Both the position numbers and the translations under genes were made by a program. The notes beneath the pieces are model-generated. The model had not been told where the DNA came from, ran no database searches, and was given only the letters and a program-made list of their open reading frames with translations. Positions 41,415 through 53,551 of a stretch of DNA of 64,000 nt are shown in pieces (positions within the stretch are counted from its first letter, which is position 1; every line of letters starts with the position of its first letter). Source of the DNA: Trichostrongylus colubriformis. Taxonomy: Eukaryota > Nematoda > Chromadorea > Rhabditida > Trichostrongylidae. The stretch is taken from contig OZ022257.1 of the NCBI GenBank assembly GCA_963978905.1, positions 22,589,774 to 22,653,773 on the forward strand, in the 5' to 3' direction.

Positions 41415-41559
41415 AAGGCAGTGTTCATAGTTCACGATTCAGGCGATCGCGCGATCTACGCGATCGCGTGATCGCCTGAAACACCCAATCAATATGTATC
41501 TTTTTCCTTCCGCCTGAATCGCGTGATCGCCTGAATCGTGAACTATGAACACTGCCTAA
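41415..41559. mobile_element. Harbinger-type hairpin MITE rich in GCGATCGC
   Basis: 139 bp element (41418-41556) with about 40 bp almost perfect arms (GGCAGTGTTCATAGTTCACG / CGTGAACTATGAACACTGCC) flanked by TAA on both sides. CGATCGCG/GCGATCGC occurs repeatedly inside. Confidence 0.85.
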
Positions 41560-41564
41560 GCGCT

Positions 41565-41775
41565 TGACATGAAAATCCCGGGTGCTATCGCAATGAGGGG
41601 GAGGGCATCCCAGCACTGGACCCTATTTTTACCTAAGCCAAGAAGGGAAAAGAGCCGCTGCCTTCCTCCTTCAAGGCTTAGGTAAAAATATACGCTTGAA
41701 TGCGCAGTGACCCCACGAAAATCCTTCAGAAGTACTCTTGTGTGAGATTTTTAGTGAGATGCCCCCCCCCCCCGC
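41565..41775. repeat. Repeat shared with 54350-54545
   Basis: GCTATCGCAATGAGGGGGAG, CTATTTTTACCTAAGCC, GGCTTAGGTAAAAATATAC and a C run recur in the same order at 54 kb. Confidence 0.75.
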
Positions 41776-42119
41776 CCCATAGCGATAGCACCAATCCCGC
41801 TTCCCAGGGCGACGGTGATTGGGCAAATGGCTGGGTATACCTTGATACCTTCGCATTTTCTTCTATACCAATCAGCTTCAGCAAGGGGAAAACTCGTCTA
41901 CGCTCGTCTAATATAGCAAATGCAACACATGTCTATTTATAAGCGCCATGCATGCAAATGTCGGCGTCTAGGTAAAAACAATTTAAGATGACAGAGACCA
42001 AAGCAAAATAAAAGCCATCATTCTAAAAATGCTCAAATCAAATAGGTTAGCAGAAGTTGATGAATGTTAATCTCAGGAACAAAACAATGAAAACGTGCCA
42101 GTTTGAAAAGTACTTGAAC

Positions 42120-43475
42120 ACTCGATGAAAGCATCTTTTTGCGTGGGCGTGGTAAACCATGACTCACGATTGCGAAACGTTAGTCCCGCCCCATATGCAG
42201 TTGGCAAGATGCCATTCACGTGGCATGCCCCACGTGCACAGCGGAACTGATGTTCGCATTTTCATCGCATTTCTTCCAGATGACGTCATGAGAGTCGCCC
42301 GGCCGTCCCTCCCCCCACTGGTCATCGCTCGTTTGCGGGCCGCTTGCACTTTGACGTTGACAGCCGCCCCAGCGCCCCTTCGCTCGCTGTTTCTCATGGA
42401 CAGCAGTGGGTGGGGCTTGGCACGTTGCCGAGGGCGGCGCTGTTGGCCTCCTGCCAGCAGCGTCGTGCCAGTTCGCGCGCGTCGCATGCGGCGGTGCATT
42501 TCGAATCGCGGCTGGCTGCTGTACGGCGGCTGCGTGCACCTCTCGCCTTCCGTCCGCTGATATTCCCACCGTTCTCCTTTTGCTATTCCTTCAACTTCTG
42601 CTTTTTCGCTTTCTTTTTCCGACTATCACTGTTTGCTTATTGGATCTAGTAACGCTGTTATTGGTGCCCTGCTGTGTGGCCTTTATGATGGCCTGCTTGG
42701 CGCCTCGCTCATCGCGACCTCCTGGCTTTCGGCCATCTGCTCCGCTACTCTCGTGGCTGTGAGTGTCCACCGAGTGTGTCTCAGAAATGTTGAATCAACC
42801 CCCGATTGTGCTACCCGACTGTTGCGAATCCACTCGCCGTTTATGACGAACGTTTTTGTGACGTCTCGTCTCTCCGCGCCGTGTATTGACCATTCCTCTA
42901 CCCTCATATCGAGTTCGAGGAGCAGATTCTCCGCGGCTTAGTGTAAAATCGAACATCGCGATCTGTGCCTGTGCCAATCGAATCGCTCACTGCTATTGTT
43001 TTTGTAAGAAGCCATCACTGCTGCGAGCTTCTTAACATTTCTCGTTGTTCGATCCCATCTTTTTCTGTGTTGTCATTCCTTTGCTTTGCTTCTGGCAGTC
43101 ATTCTTTTTCATACTTTTGCTAAGCCACTTCCATCTCGTACTGTCCAAATTTTGCGGTTTTTACCCAAGTTAAGTTGAGTTTCGTGCGCGCCTATGACCT
43201 AGATATGGTTGGGAAGCGACAAGATTGAGGCTCCTCTTGTTCACGCACGGCCTTCATGCCAGCAAGAGTTGTTAGACCTGGCGCGTTGCGAAGAGGTGAT
43301 TGATGTATGTGCGCTTCGCTCGAATATTCAGAATTTTGTGGCCGTACATTCTTCTCTTCTGTGGCAGAGTCTCTGTTTCCTTTTTAATCGCTGCTGTTAT
43401 TCATGGTTTATATGTCACTGTGTGAATGTTGCGTTTCTTCAGTCGCTTTTTTTGTTCTAATTGTTTTCATTGTAG
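42120..43475 (+). promoter_or_regulatory. Upstream region of the acidic-protein gene
   Basis: GC-rich block (42160-42560) followed by a T/C-rich tract up to a TTGTAG acceptor at 43475, 11 bp before the ATG. The acceptor suggests trans-splicing or a 5' UTR intron. Open frames here overlap on both strands and are not taken as genes. Confidence 0.45.
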
Positions 43476-43486
43476 ACTTATCGACC

Positions 43487-44812
43487 ATGTCTGGATCAGA
43501 AGCTGACGCTAAGGCTGTCCCTGCTGATAAGAAGGAGCAGGTGGCTGCTGAAGCAGGTGGTGATGTCGCTGAGGAAAGCCGCGACTCTGCCGCTTCTCTG
43601 GATAACGATGAAAAGTAAGTATCCGGTGACTGGTTTCCTTATCTGTGTTCATTACATATCTCGGATGTCTCTGTAAATATTCTGCCTGAATGTGTTGAAG
43701 CTGAGTGAAGCTGTGTTGATTTGACCCAGATGTGCCCAGTTACCGTTGTTAAGGCAGTGGTGGGTGCGTTGCGCCGGTGAGACCTGCCCGGCTCACGGTA
43801 GGGTTTTCGAGGTCAGTTGACGCCTGTGCGCCACAGTTGTGGTTTCGATCGGCCGCTTTGTTTTCAATTCATTCGCTATTTAGAATTTGTTTGAGTTTAC
43901 CAGCGCCGCACCTACCATTGTGTTTATCCCCCTTCATGTGGTTTGCATGGCTCTCTGCTACTTTCTTGTTGAGCTTCCTTGTTTACAATTCTTTACTGAC
44001 ACTGTTTTCATCTCACAGACTGGTAACGTCGTGTAACCGGTGTTTTTTGCAGGTCATATTCTGGTTCCGAAGAGAAGAACGGGGAGAGCGAGGATGGTGG
44101 AGAAGATGATGAGGGTGGCAATGAGGAGGAAGAGGGTGCAGATGGTGCCGAAGAAAACGGCAAGGAAGGCGAAAACGGGCATGTTGAGTCCACCGATACC
44201 AACGGCAATGTAAGTTTGCTATAGTCATAGGCGAAAGTTTTACTGTTTTCATTCACTTTTCAGGACCGTAAGCGGGTCTCTGATGTGGGCGCAGATGCCG
44301 CGGAAGATGGCGCTCCCGCGTTAAAGAAGAAGAAAGCCGAAGGGGAAGAGGTTATTAATTATTGTACTCATTAGTATCACGCGTGACTGTGTTCCGCGGT
44401 CAAAGGGTTTACAAATAGTGTGTGAAGTTAGGATAAATAAGTTCCATGTGAACGCGGCTGAGGCCACAGTGATGATCGATGTGGCGTTGCTTCGTGTAGC
44501 TGGCGGGCACATGCCGATCGATCTCAGAGACTCCGGCTTGGCTAGTCGCCAAATCGCGTTCACCACTAGCCAATCATGCATAGCTCGCCATACTTCCCTT
44601 ATCCATGATTGTGAACCAACTGACCACTTTGCTGTCGTGCCCATTGCGAAACTCTTGGTTGGGAGCGTTTTGGTCGCCCCTCAGTGTATGTTGGATCACG
44701 ACCAGCCCCGCTAGCAGCAAACTAGTTGTTATTTAAGTGGTCGACTGAAGGTGTAATGTTTCAGGTTGGTGCCGGAGACGCTCCCTCCGCTGAGTCTGTG
44801 GCAGCTGAATAA
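43487..44812 (+). CDS. Acidic, disordered nuclear-type protein (unidentified)
   Basis: Four exons, 43487-43614, 44053-44209, 44264-44350 and 44765-44812, join in phase to 139 residues. It starts MSGSEADAKAVPADKKEQ; the middle is almost all E, D and G with N (SEDGGEDDEGGNEEEEG). Basic patches RKRV (97-100) and KKKK (116-119) could be nuclear localisation signals, and it ends SAESVAAE. No folded domain, signal peptide or membrane segment. The composition resembles prothymosin/parathymosin-like chaperone-type proteins, but I cannot assign the family. Exons 1-3 have good splice sites. The exon 3 donor (GAG|GTTATT) is weak; read-through would add VINYCTH and stop at 44372-44374, giving a shorter isoform. 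Function unknown. Confidence 0.8.
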
Positions 44813-45404
44813 GTCAAAGACATCGTTGTCCATTTATCGTATTTTATCACGTATGTGTTGACCTTTTAGCTTGTTGCAATACACCATTTCGTAGACCAAA
44901 ATATCTGCCGGTCACCGTTTTTTGGTTATCTCTAGTGAGAAGTGTGAAGTGGCGATCAATATCCCTCTTATCTGTTGAACCTCAATCAAAGTGTTAACCC
45001 GTGTGCGTGTCACTAGTATTTATATTGTGTCCCCCCTACGGTCTCCGTCTCCTTGTTGATAAATCACGTATTAACTTGTTGTTTCTTTTATGGATGTAAT
45101 CTTTTTCCATATAAATGTGAAGCGTTGATGTCGTGTTTTGAAAAGCTTTATTACAATAGAAGCGGAGGTTGTGTAAATCGCAACAGGAATAGGGAAACGA
45201 GATATAACAGCACAGGCAAGAGTGCACATGTGCTTCTTGTCTGTTTTTTATCGAAACCTGATGGGAAAAAAACGCGAAACTTCTGAGAGATTGAGGGGAC
45301 AAACATTAGGAGGTGTGGAAGGAGTATAATTGGCAGCGATCTGGAGATCTAAGGTAAAGTAAGAAGCTCGAAGTCGGCGACAAAGTTGGTGGGAAGTATG
45401 TCCG

Positions 45405-45514
45405 TCATTCAGTGGCAGGAGCCAGCTTGCTGTCGCCGGCCTGGTCGACAATCACGGTGAATTTCGGCGGTGCATTGGCTTCGTCGGCAGCCGACCTGAT
45501 CTCTTTCACGACAC
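45405..45514 (-). CDS. Candidate terminal exon of an unidentified gene
   Basis: After a clean ATTTTCAG acceptor the - strand reads VVKEIRSAADEANAPPKF then TVIVDQAGDSKLAPATE and a TGA. The codon pattern is protein-like. It is convergent with the acidic-protein gene. The upstream exons, which would lie at higher coordinates, were not found, and I do not recognise the protein. Confidence 0.4.
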
Positions 45515-45670
45515 CTGAAAATGAAGGAGCTGTAGCTGTACGGTACAAGGGCATTCAGACGACGTTTCCTAGTCTTGAAGTCTTGCAAAAAGCGTGATTG
45601 GTAGAGCATGAAAGCTCACTCCGCTACAGGAAATACAGGAAAAAAAGAAAGAAAAAAACTTGGGCGTATC

Positions 45671-45890
45671 GGGTCAATTAAAGTGGGGGGGGGGGGACGC
45701 AAAATTTTCACCGACGTCGAAGCTGTTTTCACTCCATCGGGTTAGGCTAAAGCAGATGAGACAGACGCTTTTTCATGTAGGAGGAGAGGACATAAATCTT
45801 TGCCCAAGCCGAGGGAGGGAAGGAGCTCCGACGTCGGTGAAAGTTGCGCCTCCCCAACCCCCTCCCCACTTTAATTGACACTAATTGAAT
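45671..45890. mobile_element. C/G-run MITE, relative of 17852-18097
   Basis: Ends GGGTCAATTAAAGTGGGG and CCCCACTTTAATTGAC, with the same internal TTAGGCTAAAGCAGATGAGAC and CGACGTCGG(T) blocks. No clear 8 bp duplication. Confidence 0.75.
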
Positions 45891-45911
45891 TGAACTTGTC
45901 ATTGCTTGCAG

Positions 45912-46053
45912 TACAGTTGCCGAGGGATGATACTCGACCTTTCGGTGCGGCGCCCCTCAGAAGATTTTGAGAAGACTGCTCCTCAGCCGCTATACCTGAG
46001 TGCTGCTCAGCAAGCTACTGATAGTCATGCAAAACGTCAACCTACAGTCAACT
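45912..46053 (+). CDS. Exon-like block, unidentified
   Basis: Bounded by GCTTGCAG and GTGAGT. The frame reads GMILDLSVRRPSEDFEKTAP then QPLYLSAAQQATDSHAKR without a stop. No family recognised and no partner exons found; a 14-base G run follows near 46073. Could be chance. Confidence 0.25.
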
Positions 46054-46059
46054 GTGAGT

Positions 46060-48769
46060 GGATCAAGAATTCCAGGGGGGGGGGGGGTGGGGGGCGTATT
46101 CGACCGGATAGAAGGGGTCGTATTTCCACAGGTCGGCGATCAGTATTAGAATCCATACCTTCAATAAGCAAATGAGAAGCGAAGGGTATTTCACAGCGAA
46201 TCCGTGTGAGGAAATGTGAAATAAATATCTCTTTGCTTCAGGTAAGAATACATGGCAAGTAAACCCATTGCAAATATACGATCGGCAACAGTTTCTGGTA
46301 TGTAGATATCAAAAGATGGGAAGGGGTCGTATCACGTAGTGGGGAGGGGAGGGGAAGGGGATTGTATTGAAGCGGCTATTGTCCTCGACACGTGGGAGTG
46401 CCCTGCTTTGAACTCTCTCGGTGGAACTCGTAGAGGTACAATGCTCGGAGTAACGACTCGTCCCGAACTCTATTCCTTTTGTGGATAGTCGCGAATCCTT
46501 ATATACGGCATGGACCTTCTGGATGTTCCCAAAGTCAATCGATAAATGCCCCGGCTATCGTGAAAAGGCCCGAAAACCCTCGTCCGCCAAGGTGTTCCGG
46601 AACATTCTGGACAGCCTAATACAATAGTTCAGTAGGCGATGAGAATTAATAATTGATCTACCCTGAATTTCAAAATGATGAGATTACCGATTGTTTATGA
46701 GGCAGTGGTGAATACTATGAAAGACAAATTGACGATCACAGGTACATGGTTCCATAACAGGAAACTCTGCATGCATCCGACCTTTTCTATCGTGCGGTTC
46801 ACTCCACCAATAATGCAGGCCTTGCCAATTTCTTAGAAAAACCATAACTAATATCAGAGTTTTTTCGTGCTCCTTTGTTCACGAACCGCTACACCACAGT
46901 ATGGTGCTGCCCCTTCTTTCACCATTTTTACCACTTTGGCAACCGCTCCCTGCTTTTACGTTTTTCTGAGATACTGCTGTGCAGCGTGGTTGTACTGAGG
47001 GCACACCTCACAACAAGCAAGGGGTTTTCACTCCTTCGATGGGCGGATAGTTCCGTCTGCAAATAGCAAAAGTGCATCCTTACCGTAGCGCAACGGTTAC
47101 TAAGTAGGAAGCTAGGGCCGTTCAAACAGCGACTAGGCAACTAACAAACCCGCGTTTGTCGCAGCTGGTATGTAGAAGGGTGGCAGCCACACGGTCTGTG
47201 TTCCGGTTCTTCTCTCTCCTTGTGGGTTCTTTTTTTTTACTTAGCCGGCCTTTCACTCCGTGCCCTTCCCTGACTCGTACAATAGGGGATACCGGAAAAG
47301 AGAGAAAACCTCAACATAGGTGTTTTGTGCGGCTTTCCCTGCATTACCCTTCATTCGCTAGCCACTTAGGGGATCTGCTTTCTTTTCTGAACACTATAAA
47401 CCACTCAAAATTATCGCGAAACGTGCTGCCAAACTTAGTTTTGGTAAGTAGAAAAGCAACCTCTTCAAAGCGACATTTACATCATATGCCGTGCTGTCTC
47501 AAATCCACAATAACAACAGGCTACATACATATTTATATGAGAGCAAACCGCAATATCGCGCACACAGACCTGAAGGGAAACCCTGTTAAGAGTTATCGTT
47601 TGGTCATGTTCGAAGTGTGCTCAAGCACCGAAGAGGAGAAAGTGAGAACTGGGAAGACACTTTCTCTGACAACAAACATTCCAGTTCGAAAGAGGAGAAA
47701 CTCGCATAGAAAAAGCGCGACTTGGGGTCTTATCATGATCCTGCAGCCCTGCGAGTAGTGTTGTCACAAATCCGTCGGGGGAGTTGCCGGCAAGAGGCTC
47801 ACAACGTTCGCGGCCGTCTGATTTAGCTCTTCAGCCGACTGCATCTGTCCCTTAGGCCAGTGAGGCAGCGCGGGTTTTTTCTGCCTTTCTATTTCGTTCT
47901 TTCTCTTTGTTAAAATGCTGAGCAGCTCTTTCCATATTCCACAATTTGCCCAACTTACATATTCCACAATTTGCCCAACTTACACCTTGTGGTGCCTTTT
48001 AAGGCGGTGGTAAGGGTATTTGGAGCGACCCTGGAACATCGTTGACTAAAGTAGAGATGCGAAGGAATCATCGTTCGTCGTCGATCGTTCGTCGAAAAAC
48101 TCAAGAAATAGAACCTTCTTCCTACCGTTGGTCATCGAAAAAAGGGGGGAGCAGATGGAAAAGATAGAACTAGGGAAAGGTGGCCGCCATTGAAAATGAA
48201 GCTTCCACGGCTCAGCCCTCTGAACACCGCGAGGGTAAAGAGAAAGTGAGAATTTGTGGAAGACACTGTAGAAATTTCGCCGCATGCAGTCTTCTTGGAC
48301 CCCAAGCTATCATTTGAATCATTCAAGGAATCGTCACGAAAAAATGAGTTTTCGTGTTACCCATATGTTTATGTTGTATTTGCTTAATGTGGGCCTCATG
48401 CAAAGTTTCACCCGGCTGATATACAGCGCCACAAAGTACGTCCGGGAGGGCGGGGCCTCCGAGTAGAAGCCTCGTCGCGTCGTCCGCCGCCGTTGGGAAC
48501 GGAGAGTGGGACTGTTTACGCAACTTCCTGTTCCTACAATGCATCTCCGACCACGGTGTACAACGGGACAAGGCTTTTACTCGGAGCCCCGCCCACCCGG
48601 ACGTACTTTGTGGTGCTGTATCTCAGCCAGATTCACTTTTTTTTGCGTGAAATTTTGCCTGAGGCCCACATTAGGCAAATACAACATAAACATATGGGTA
48701 GCTCAAAAACTCATTTTCCGTGGACGATTCCTTTAACCACGTCACCCCTATCTCTGTCTTCAGCTAATA
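46060..48769. other. Gene-free region
   Basis: A half terminus GGTGTTCCGGAACATTCTGG near 46594 is a remnant of the 33528/61408 MITE family. A 200-codon open frame at 47156-47758 lacks an ATG at its start and any recognisable motif. Diverged direct repeats with TACAGCGCCACAAAGTACGT-type sequence occur near 48420 and 48590-48720. Confidence 0.4.
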
Positions 48770-49694
48770 TACAGGGTGTCCCAAAATTATGGGCGCCTGA
48801 ACTCGTTTTTCGGATTCCTCTATACAATTGTATCAGTCCTTTTTCTTTCATTTGCTGCTCAGTGGGTGCACAGGATCTTCCTCTACCAAGGTGCATGCTC
48901 GTCAGGGTGAAGCTCATGGTTTTTTTTTCGAATTTTCAGAAGTTTTTCAAATACACTTGGTGGTCATTCGCTTCAACGGTGACACGCACCTCGCCGTACT
49001 TTTGTTCGAGCGAAAAAATTTCCACGTTCTGAACCGATGAGGGCAACTCACTGTGGCCAACAACGTCTGGTAGGGTACACCATGTCGATAGAGTGTTTGG
49101 ATTCCAGCAATCGGGTCCCAGTAATGATTGAGGGTCCAATGATGACACGCTGTTGGTTTCCATCAATTTCGGCGTAAAGCTTGCGGAATGTGAACATGAG
49201 GAACTGGCTGTTGGACATAATAAAGCACGGTCCTCACTAGTCTTTCGCAAAAACACTTGGTGAGTTTAGCGGCAAAACGCTTCAGTTTATAGAACCAAAT
49301 TGATACAAAAGCGCTGCCGACTTGATTTTTCCGAATTCATCACTTTTCGAAACGTTCGCCAAATTTCTCAAGACATGATCCATTGATCTACTGCCAGGGT
49401 CCTCAACTAGAGGCAAGGTCTGACGAGTCAGACATCCTAGTATGGAGTCACATAAGGTAGCCCTGAGAAAGATTTGGGAAGGAATGTATGGAAAAAGCTG
49501 CTTGTCAAGGGCGGTTGAGTATAGAGAGACTTTGAGCCTGTATCCTTGTCGGGGCAGAGAAACTTATGATATGACTTGTGTCTTGTTGCATAAGGTGTGG
49601 GTAAAGTTGTGAATGGGTTGATTTTCCATCCACTCTATTGACCCCAACAAAATATTGCAATACATTGGCGCCCATAATTTTGGGACACCCTGTA
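48770..49694. mobile_element. Tc1/mariner-type element, non-autonomous
   Basis: 925 bp with perfect outer inverted repeats (CAGGGTGTCCCAAAATTATG / CATAATTTTGGGACACCCTG) and TA at both edges. The interior has a 106-codon - strand frame (48936-49256) without recognisable catalytic motifs; transposase decayed or absent. Confidence 0.85.
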
Positions 49695-50885
49695 CATAGT
49701 GGTGTTCAGGAAGCGTCTTTCCAAAGATCAAAGTCATGTTACAGTTTCATACAAATGCAATGGTAATTGGTCAAATAGTTTCTGGCATAGTTAGAAGCTT
49801 GGTCTAAAATGCTCCGAAAAGAGACAGACCTGTTCACTTACTCTTATTTTCGCACGACAAAGATAGCAGCTTGCTATGCTTCATGTGGGTTGCAGCAGCG
49901 GGCACGTTTTAAACCATATCAGACCACAGCGGAAGTCAGCTAACTGGGACATCCTCAAGGATTTCATGGAGTTTTCGTCAGCATAAGAGTTAAGCATATA
50001 TGGTCACCAATGGAATTTCTCGGTATCTCACTCCCTTTAGCATACGAGGACGACTTTCATTTATACGTCTCCCATCTACAGAATCCTCCAGTTACCCTCC
50101 TGATTTTAATGCATCAGAGGATAACTGGAGGATTGTAGATGGGAGACATGTCCACTACGCATGAGGTCGAGGAAGACGGTGTGTAACGCGACCTGGCTTC
50201 AGACTCCTATGGCGGCCCTATGGCGGCGGCGCGCCCGGCTGGTATCGCCGTAGCCGTGGAGAGGGGGAAAGGGTTGCGGATTTGATTGGCCGTTGCTCCA
50301 CCGCTGCAACAGTAAGCCGGCGTGAAAATACGTCTGCCATGAAAATCAACCCGAAAAGAATCTTTTTCTTGGTGTTTTAGCCGCTTCATTTCGTTCTTTC
50401 TTCTCTGCACCAATTCCTTCACATTATTTTAAAAACCACATTTACCTACTAAACTAACGACTAATACTTAATTAATGATAACTGATAAAGAAAATGCGAT
50501 AAGAATTTTGCACCAGCGTGTGTGAAGTATTGGCGTCAAGTGCTTTTGAAATTGGATACTAGACCACCAGATGGTAACAACCTTAAAAATTCAGTGCGAT
50601 CGCAAAGTAGTCGTGCCAGGTAATATACATCAGCACAGTGCACACGTACACTCGGGGATTATAGTAAGGGAAAGATAAAGCTCGGAGGTACCATGAAATG
50701 GTGAGTAAACTGTCTAAGATCTTGCGGCAACTTCCTCGAATTTACCTGCGGCATAGCTCTAAACAAAATTTACATCGCGATCTTATGAGGTCTTTCAAAT
50801 CATCCGCACGATATATAGCTGGCTGTAATGCAGGTGCGAAACATGGAAATGCAGACGATGTCGGTCACGAATGGTAGGCTTGCTC
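49695..50885. other. Gene-free stretch
   Basis: Contains the palindrome at 50067-50147; otherwise nothing recognised. Confidence 0.4.
50067..50147. repeat. 81 bp palindrome
   Basis: GTCTCCCATCTACAGAATCC... mirrored by ...GGATTGTAGATGGGAGAC with one small indel and one substitution; loop about 17 bases. Confidence 0.85.
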
Positions 50886-51300
50886 CAGAAAAACTCATCG
50901 GCGTGCGCATGCGTCGCGTGCCTACGTCACAGCCACCGCGCGGCGCGACGGTGAACCATGGCCTGCGCTCCTACCATTGCACTTCAATGAAGGTAACCCT
51001 GTTGGTACTTTGCTATTACACTAGGGGCGGCACATAATGCTGCTGCAAACTTTGGTGCTTCAACAGACATACGACAGCTGGGAGAACTGACCTTTATCGG
51101 CGTGACTACCGCATCTCGTGCGGGGACATACAGAGTAGAAAAGTGTCAGCTATCCCTAGACTGAGTTTGATGAAGTGACAGCAAGGTTATTCCCATTAGA
51201 GCACAATGTTTGTAGCGCTGGCCATCACACACTGTCGCGTGGCGCGGTGACTGTGACGTCACCAGCACGCGTCGCATGCGCGCGCCGGTGAGTTTTCCCT
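50886..51300. repeat. Inverted repeat pair with GC-rich arms
   Basis: The arm 50886-51015 (GCGCATGCGTCGCGTGC, ACGTCACAG, CACCGCGCGG) is mirrored at 51172-51300 (CGTCGCATGCGCGC, CTGTGACGTCAC). A TGACGTCA-like core is present in the right arm. Confidence 0.7.
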
Positions 51301-52977
51301 TCCTCGGACAGTCTCTTCTAAGCAAAATGTCGCGGTGAGAGCAGTATCGCCAGCACCTCTGCATTTTAACTTCCTCCCACTGTCCCCAGTGGCTCGATTA
51401 TGCCGGCGGCCTTTACTTGGCACTGCTGGCTCCCACATAGAGTACGACATGTTAACATTTGTTGGGACGTTATGTTCTACACAGCTTTGTTCCTGCATTG
51501 ACTGCTTCGATATCGGTGCATTGAGAAGATTCGGAAAGGTTCTTAGATGCACCCCATTCTCCTTGAGAACTACAATGCGACGGCGAGATGTTGCAGCAAA
51601 CTTCATTAGTGTTAGACTCTCACCATCGCTAATACTGTGGTTTACAAAGGCACGGATTCACTCCGAACAGTCCCATGGGTCCAGTGAGTCTAACGATTGA
51701 GTGTAGTCCAGAAAGTACAGCTGATGCCGTTTGCTAACAGAGAACGTCCCAAGAACGCCAACATCATGTTGCACAAACAGTCGTTGGGATAATGGATATG
51801 TTAGTTCATGGCCTATGTGCACACATTGGATGGTTGTGATAGAATCACCGATGGTGGCTGTATGGGATAAGAGTGGGTGCACTTTGGTAGGGCACAGGAA
51901 GATGACTTCTCACAAGGGTGGTCACATCCAAACTACTCCCTTAGGTCATCACCGGTTGGTTCGGGTGTCACGTTAATATTCATCAAGAAAAGAAGTAGTC
52001 GCAAGTATACGGATCTCACGCGGCGACGTCGATCTTTAGATTTGAAGTGGTGTCGCACAAAATTGAAATTGGCCTTTCTCATAGAACGAAGAGGCACAGA
52101 TAACGTGGAAGGTGCTTAGAACTCCCTTCTCACTATTACTTTGTTCCTCTTTTTATATCATTTATTTATCTATCAACTTAATTACACAAGAACGCGTAGT
52201 AAGTGGCGGTGTAGTAACAGGAGGCGAGCACTTCCACTATCATGGTGCGGGGACCAAGTCTCGCATCAACGTCCGCCCAGACTCACCGAGCCTTCCTTCT
52301 CTTCGGGGTCAGTGAAATTGTATCAGAGTCGTCTAGAAGGGTAAAAGCAGTGGGTTGTACATCTCCGACTCCCACAATAGGTCAAATGATATTCTCGTGC
52401 ACCACGATTCTGAATGGGCCTGGAGTACGTGGCGCATCCCACAGAAGGGATCGGTTATCCCAATGAACTTTATCCTTCCAAACTTAATTATCACGATTGA
52501 GTTCAATTTCGCTTTTCGGGAGAGAGTAGCAGCTAAGGTGGTTAGCGAAACTATTCCTTAGAGGGCATTTTGCAATAGCATTGAGGTAGGAACTTCGAAG
52601 AACAACTCACAAAAACCTATGTGAAATCGATGATAGCCCCAAACCATACCTATGGCGTTAGCATAATCGCGACTCATTGGACCCGAATACCAGACCTCTC
52701 GATATCAGCCTTGAATGAATTCCAGCTCACTGCTGCTCTTCTTCGAGAGCCTACCATCTTCTGTTTCGTTTAGTACATGGAACGAATAACCATTTTGGCA
52801 CACAATGGGAATCGATTAACAATGAAGCAGAGATCGGCCGTAAAAGACAACACCGTTGGGAGGCTGACGATGAACGTCGTTGACAGAATAGTGATGTGTT
52901 TTTACCAAACAACATGTGCATGATACACAATAAACGCTCAGGTTTGGAGAGGTCTGTCTTCTTTCACTTGAGATTTC
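51301..52977. other. Gene-free region
   Basis: Short overlapping frames on both strands; none recognised. Confidence 0.4.
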
Positions 52978-53551
52978 TCAGCAACGATAAGCATAATGCA
53001 ATTGGTAAAAAAGAGCATTGCTGAAAGGCTTACTCCCGAATGGAATACCGGAATAATTAACAGCCTCCGGTACCCTGTGAGTGACGAGATATTTTGGCCT
53101 CCCTGCCGCGCATATCGACTCACCTGTAGTGTGACGGAAACTGAAAAACGGCTGCCTTATTACCCGAGATGGTAATCTTCTCAACCTTTGCCCTAATCAT
53201 AGAGAGTGTGGGATGGTGGAGCCACTTGAAGAATTTGCAGATGAAGGCAAGAAAAGGGTTAGAGCTCAACGCGAATTTCAAATCGAGTTCAAGACGATCG
53301 TGCCTCCGAGCCCGTAAGGGGTTACCGAGAGTACGAATGTAACACAGCGTCTGCCCTAACATTGACAGCGCTAGACAACAAAACTTTGGGAAGATGGACG
53401 GGTAACCATGGGAGGCGGGGTGGAAGAACCACTCATAGATAGTGGAAGAGAACAAAAACGGTTTCGTGTGCCTGCAGGGCGAATTGATGCCAACCGAAGC
53501 ATTGTTGATGAGTAGGGGCCAGCCTTGAGTATGCAGTATTACAACATGCAT
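52978..53551 (-). CDS. Candidate two-exon 3' gene fragment, unidentified
   Basis: The - strand frame from 53551 is open to a GTGAGT donor (exon end 53124) and reads FLAFICKFFKWLHHPTL, RAKVEKITISGNKAAVFQF, PSHY. A 49 bp intron ends CTCACAG, and exon 2 (53074-52978) continues in phase as RVPEAVNYSGIPFGSKPF then SNALFYQLHYAYRC to TGA. The short intron and phase agreement support a real or recently dead gene. The 5' end is unknown and no family is recognised. Confidence 0.35.

Noticed and set aside
42159..42762. Several overlapping frames over 100 codons on both strands
   Set aside because: GC-rich sequence lowers stop frequency in all frames; none has a motif, and the region is upstream of the 43487 start.
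43152..43178. GGTTTTTACCCAAGTTAAG resembles a nematode spliced-leader sequence
   Set aside because: No GT donor follows the leader-like part and no Sm-binding site or snRNA-like fold is placed correctly; probably chance in the T/C-rich upstream region.
47156..47758. 200-codon + strand open frame, the longest in the window
   Set aside because: It does not begin with ATG, no motif or domain is visible, it contains a donor-like GGTAAGT, and composition is repeat-like.
48770..49694. Possible intact transposase in the second Tc1/mariner element
   Set aside because: The only long - strand frame (106 codons) lacks QQDxAPxH- or SPDLNP-type motifs, so it is treated as non-autonomous.
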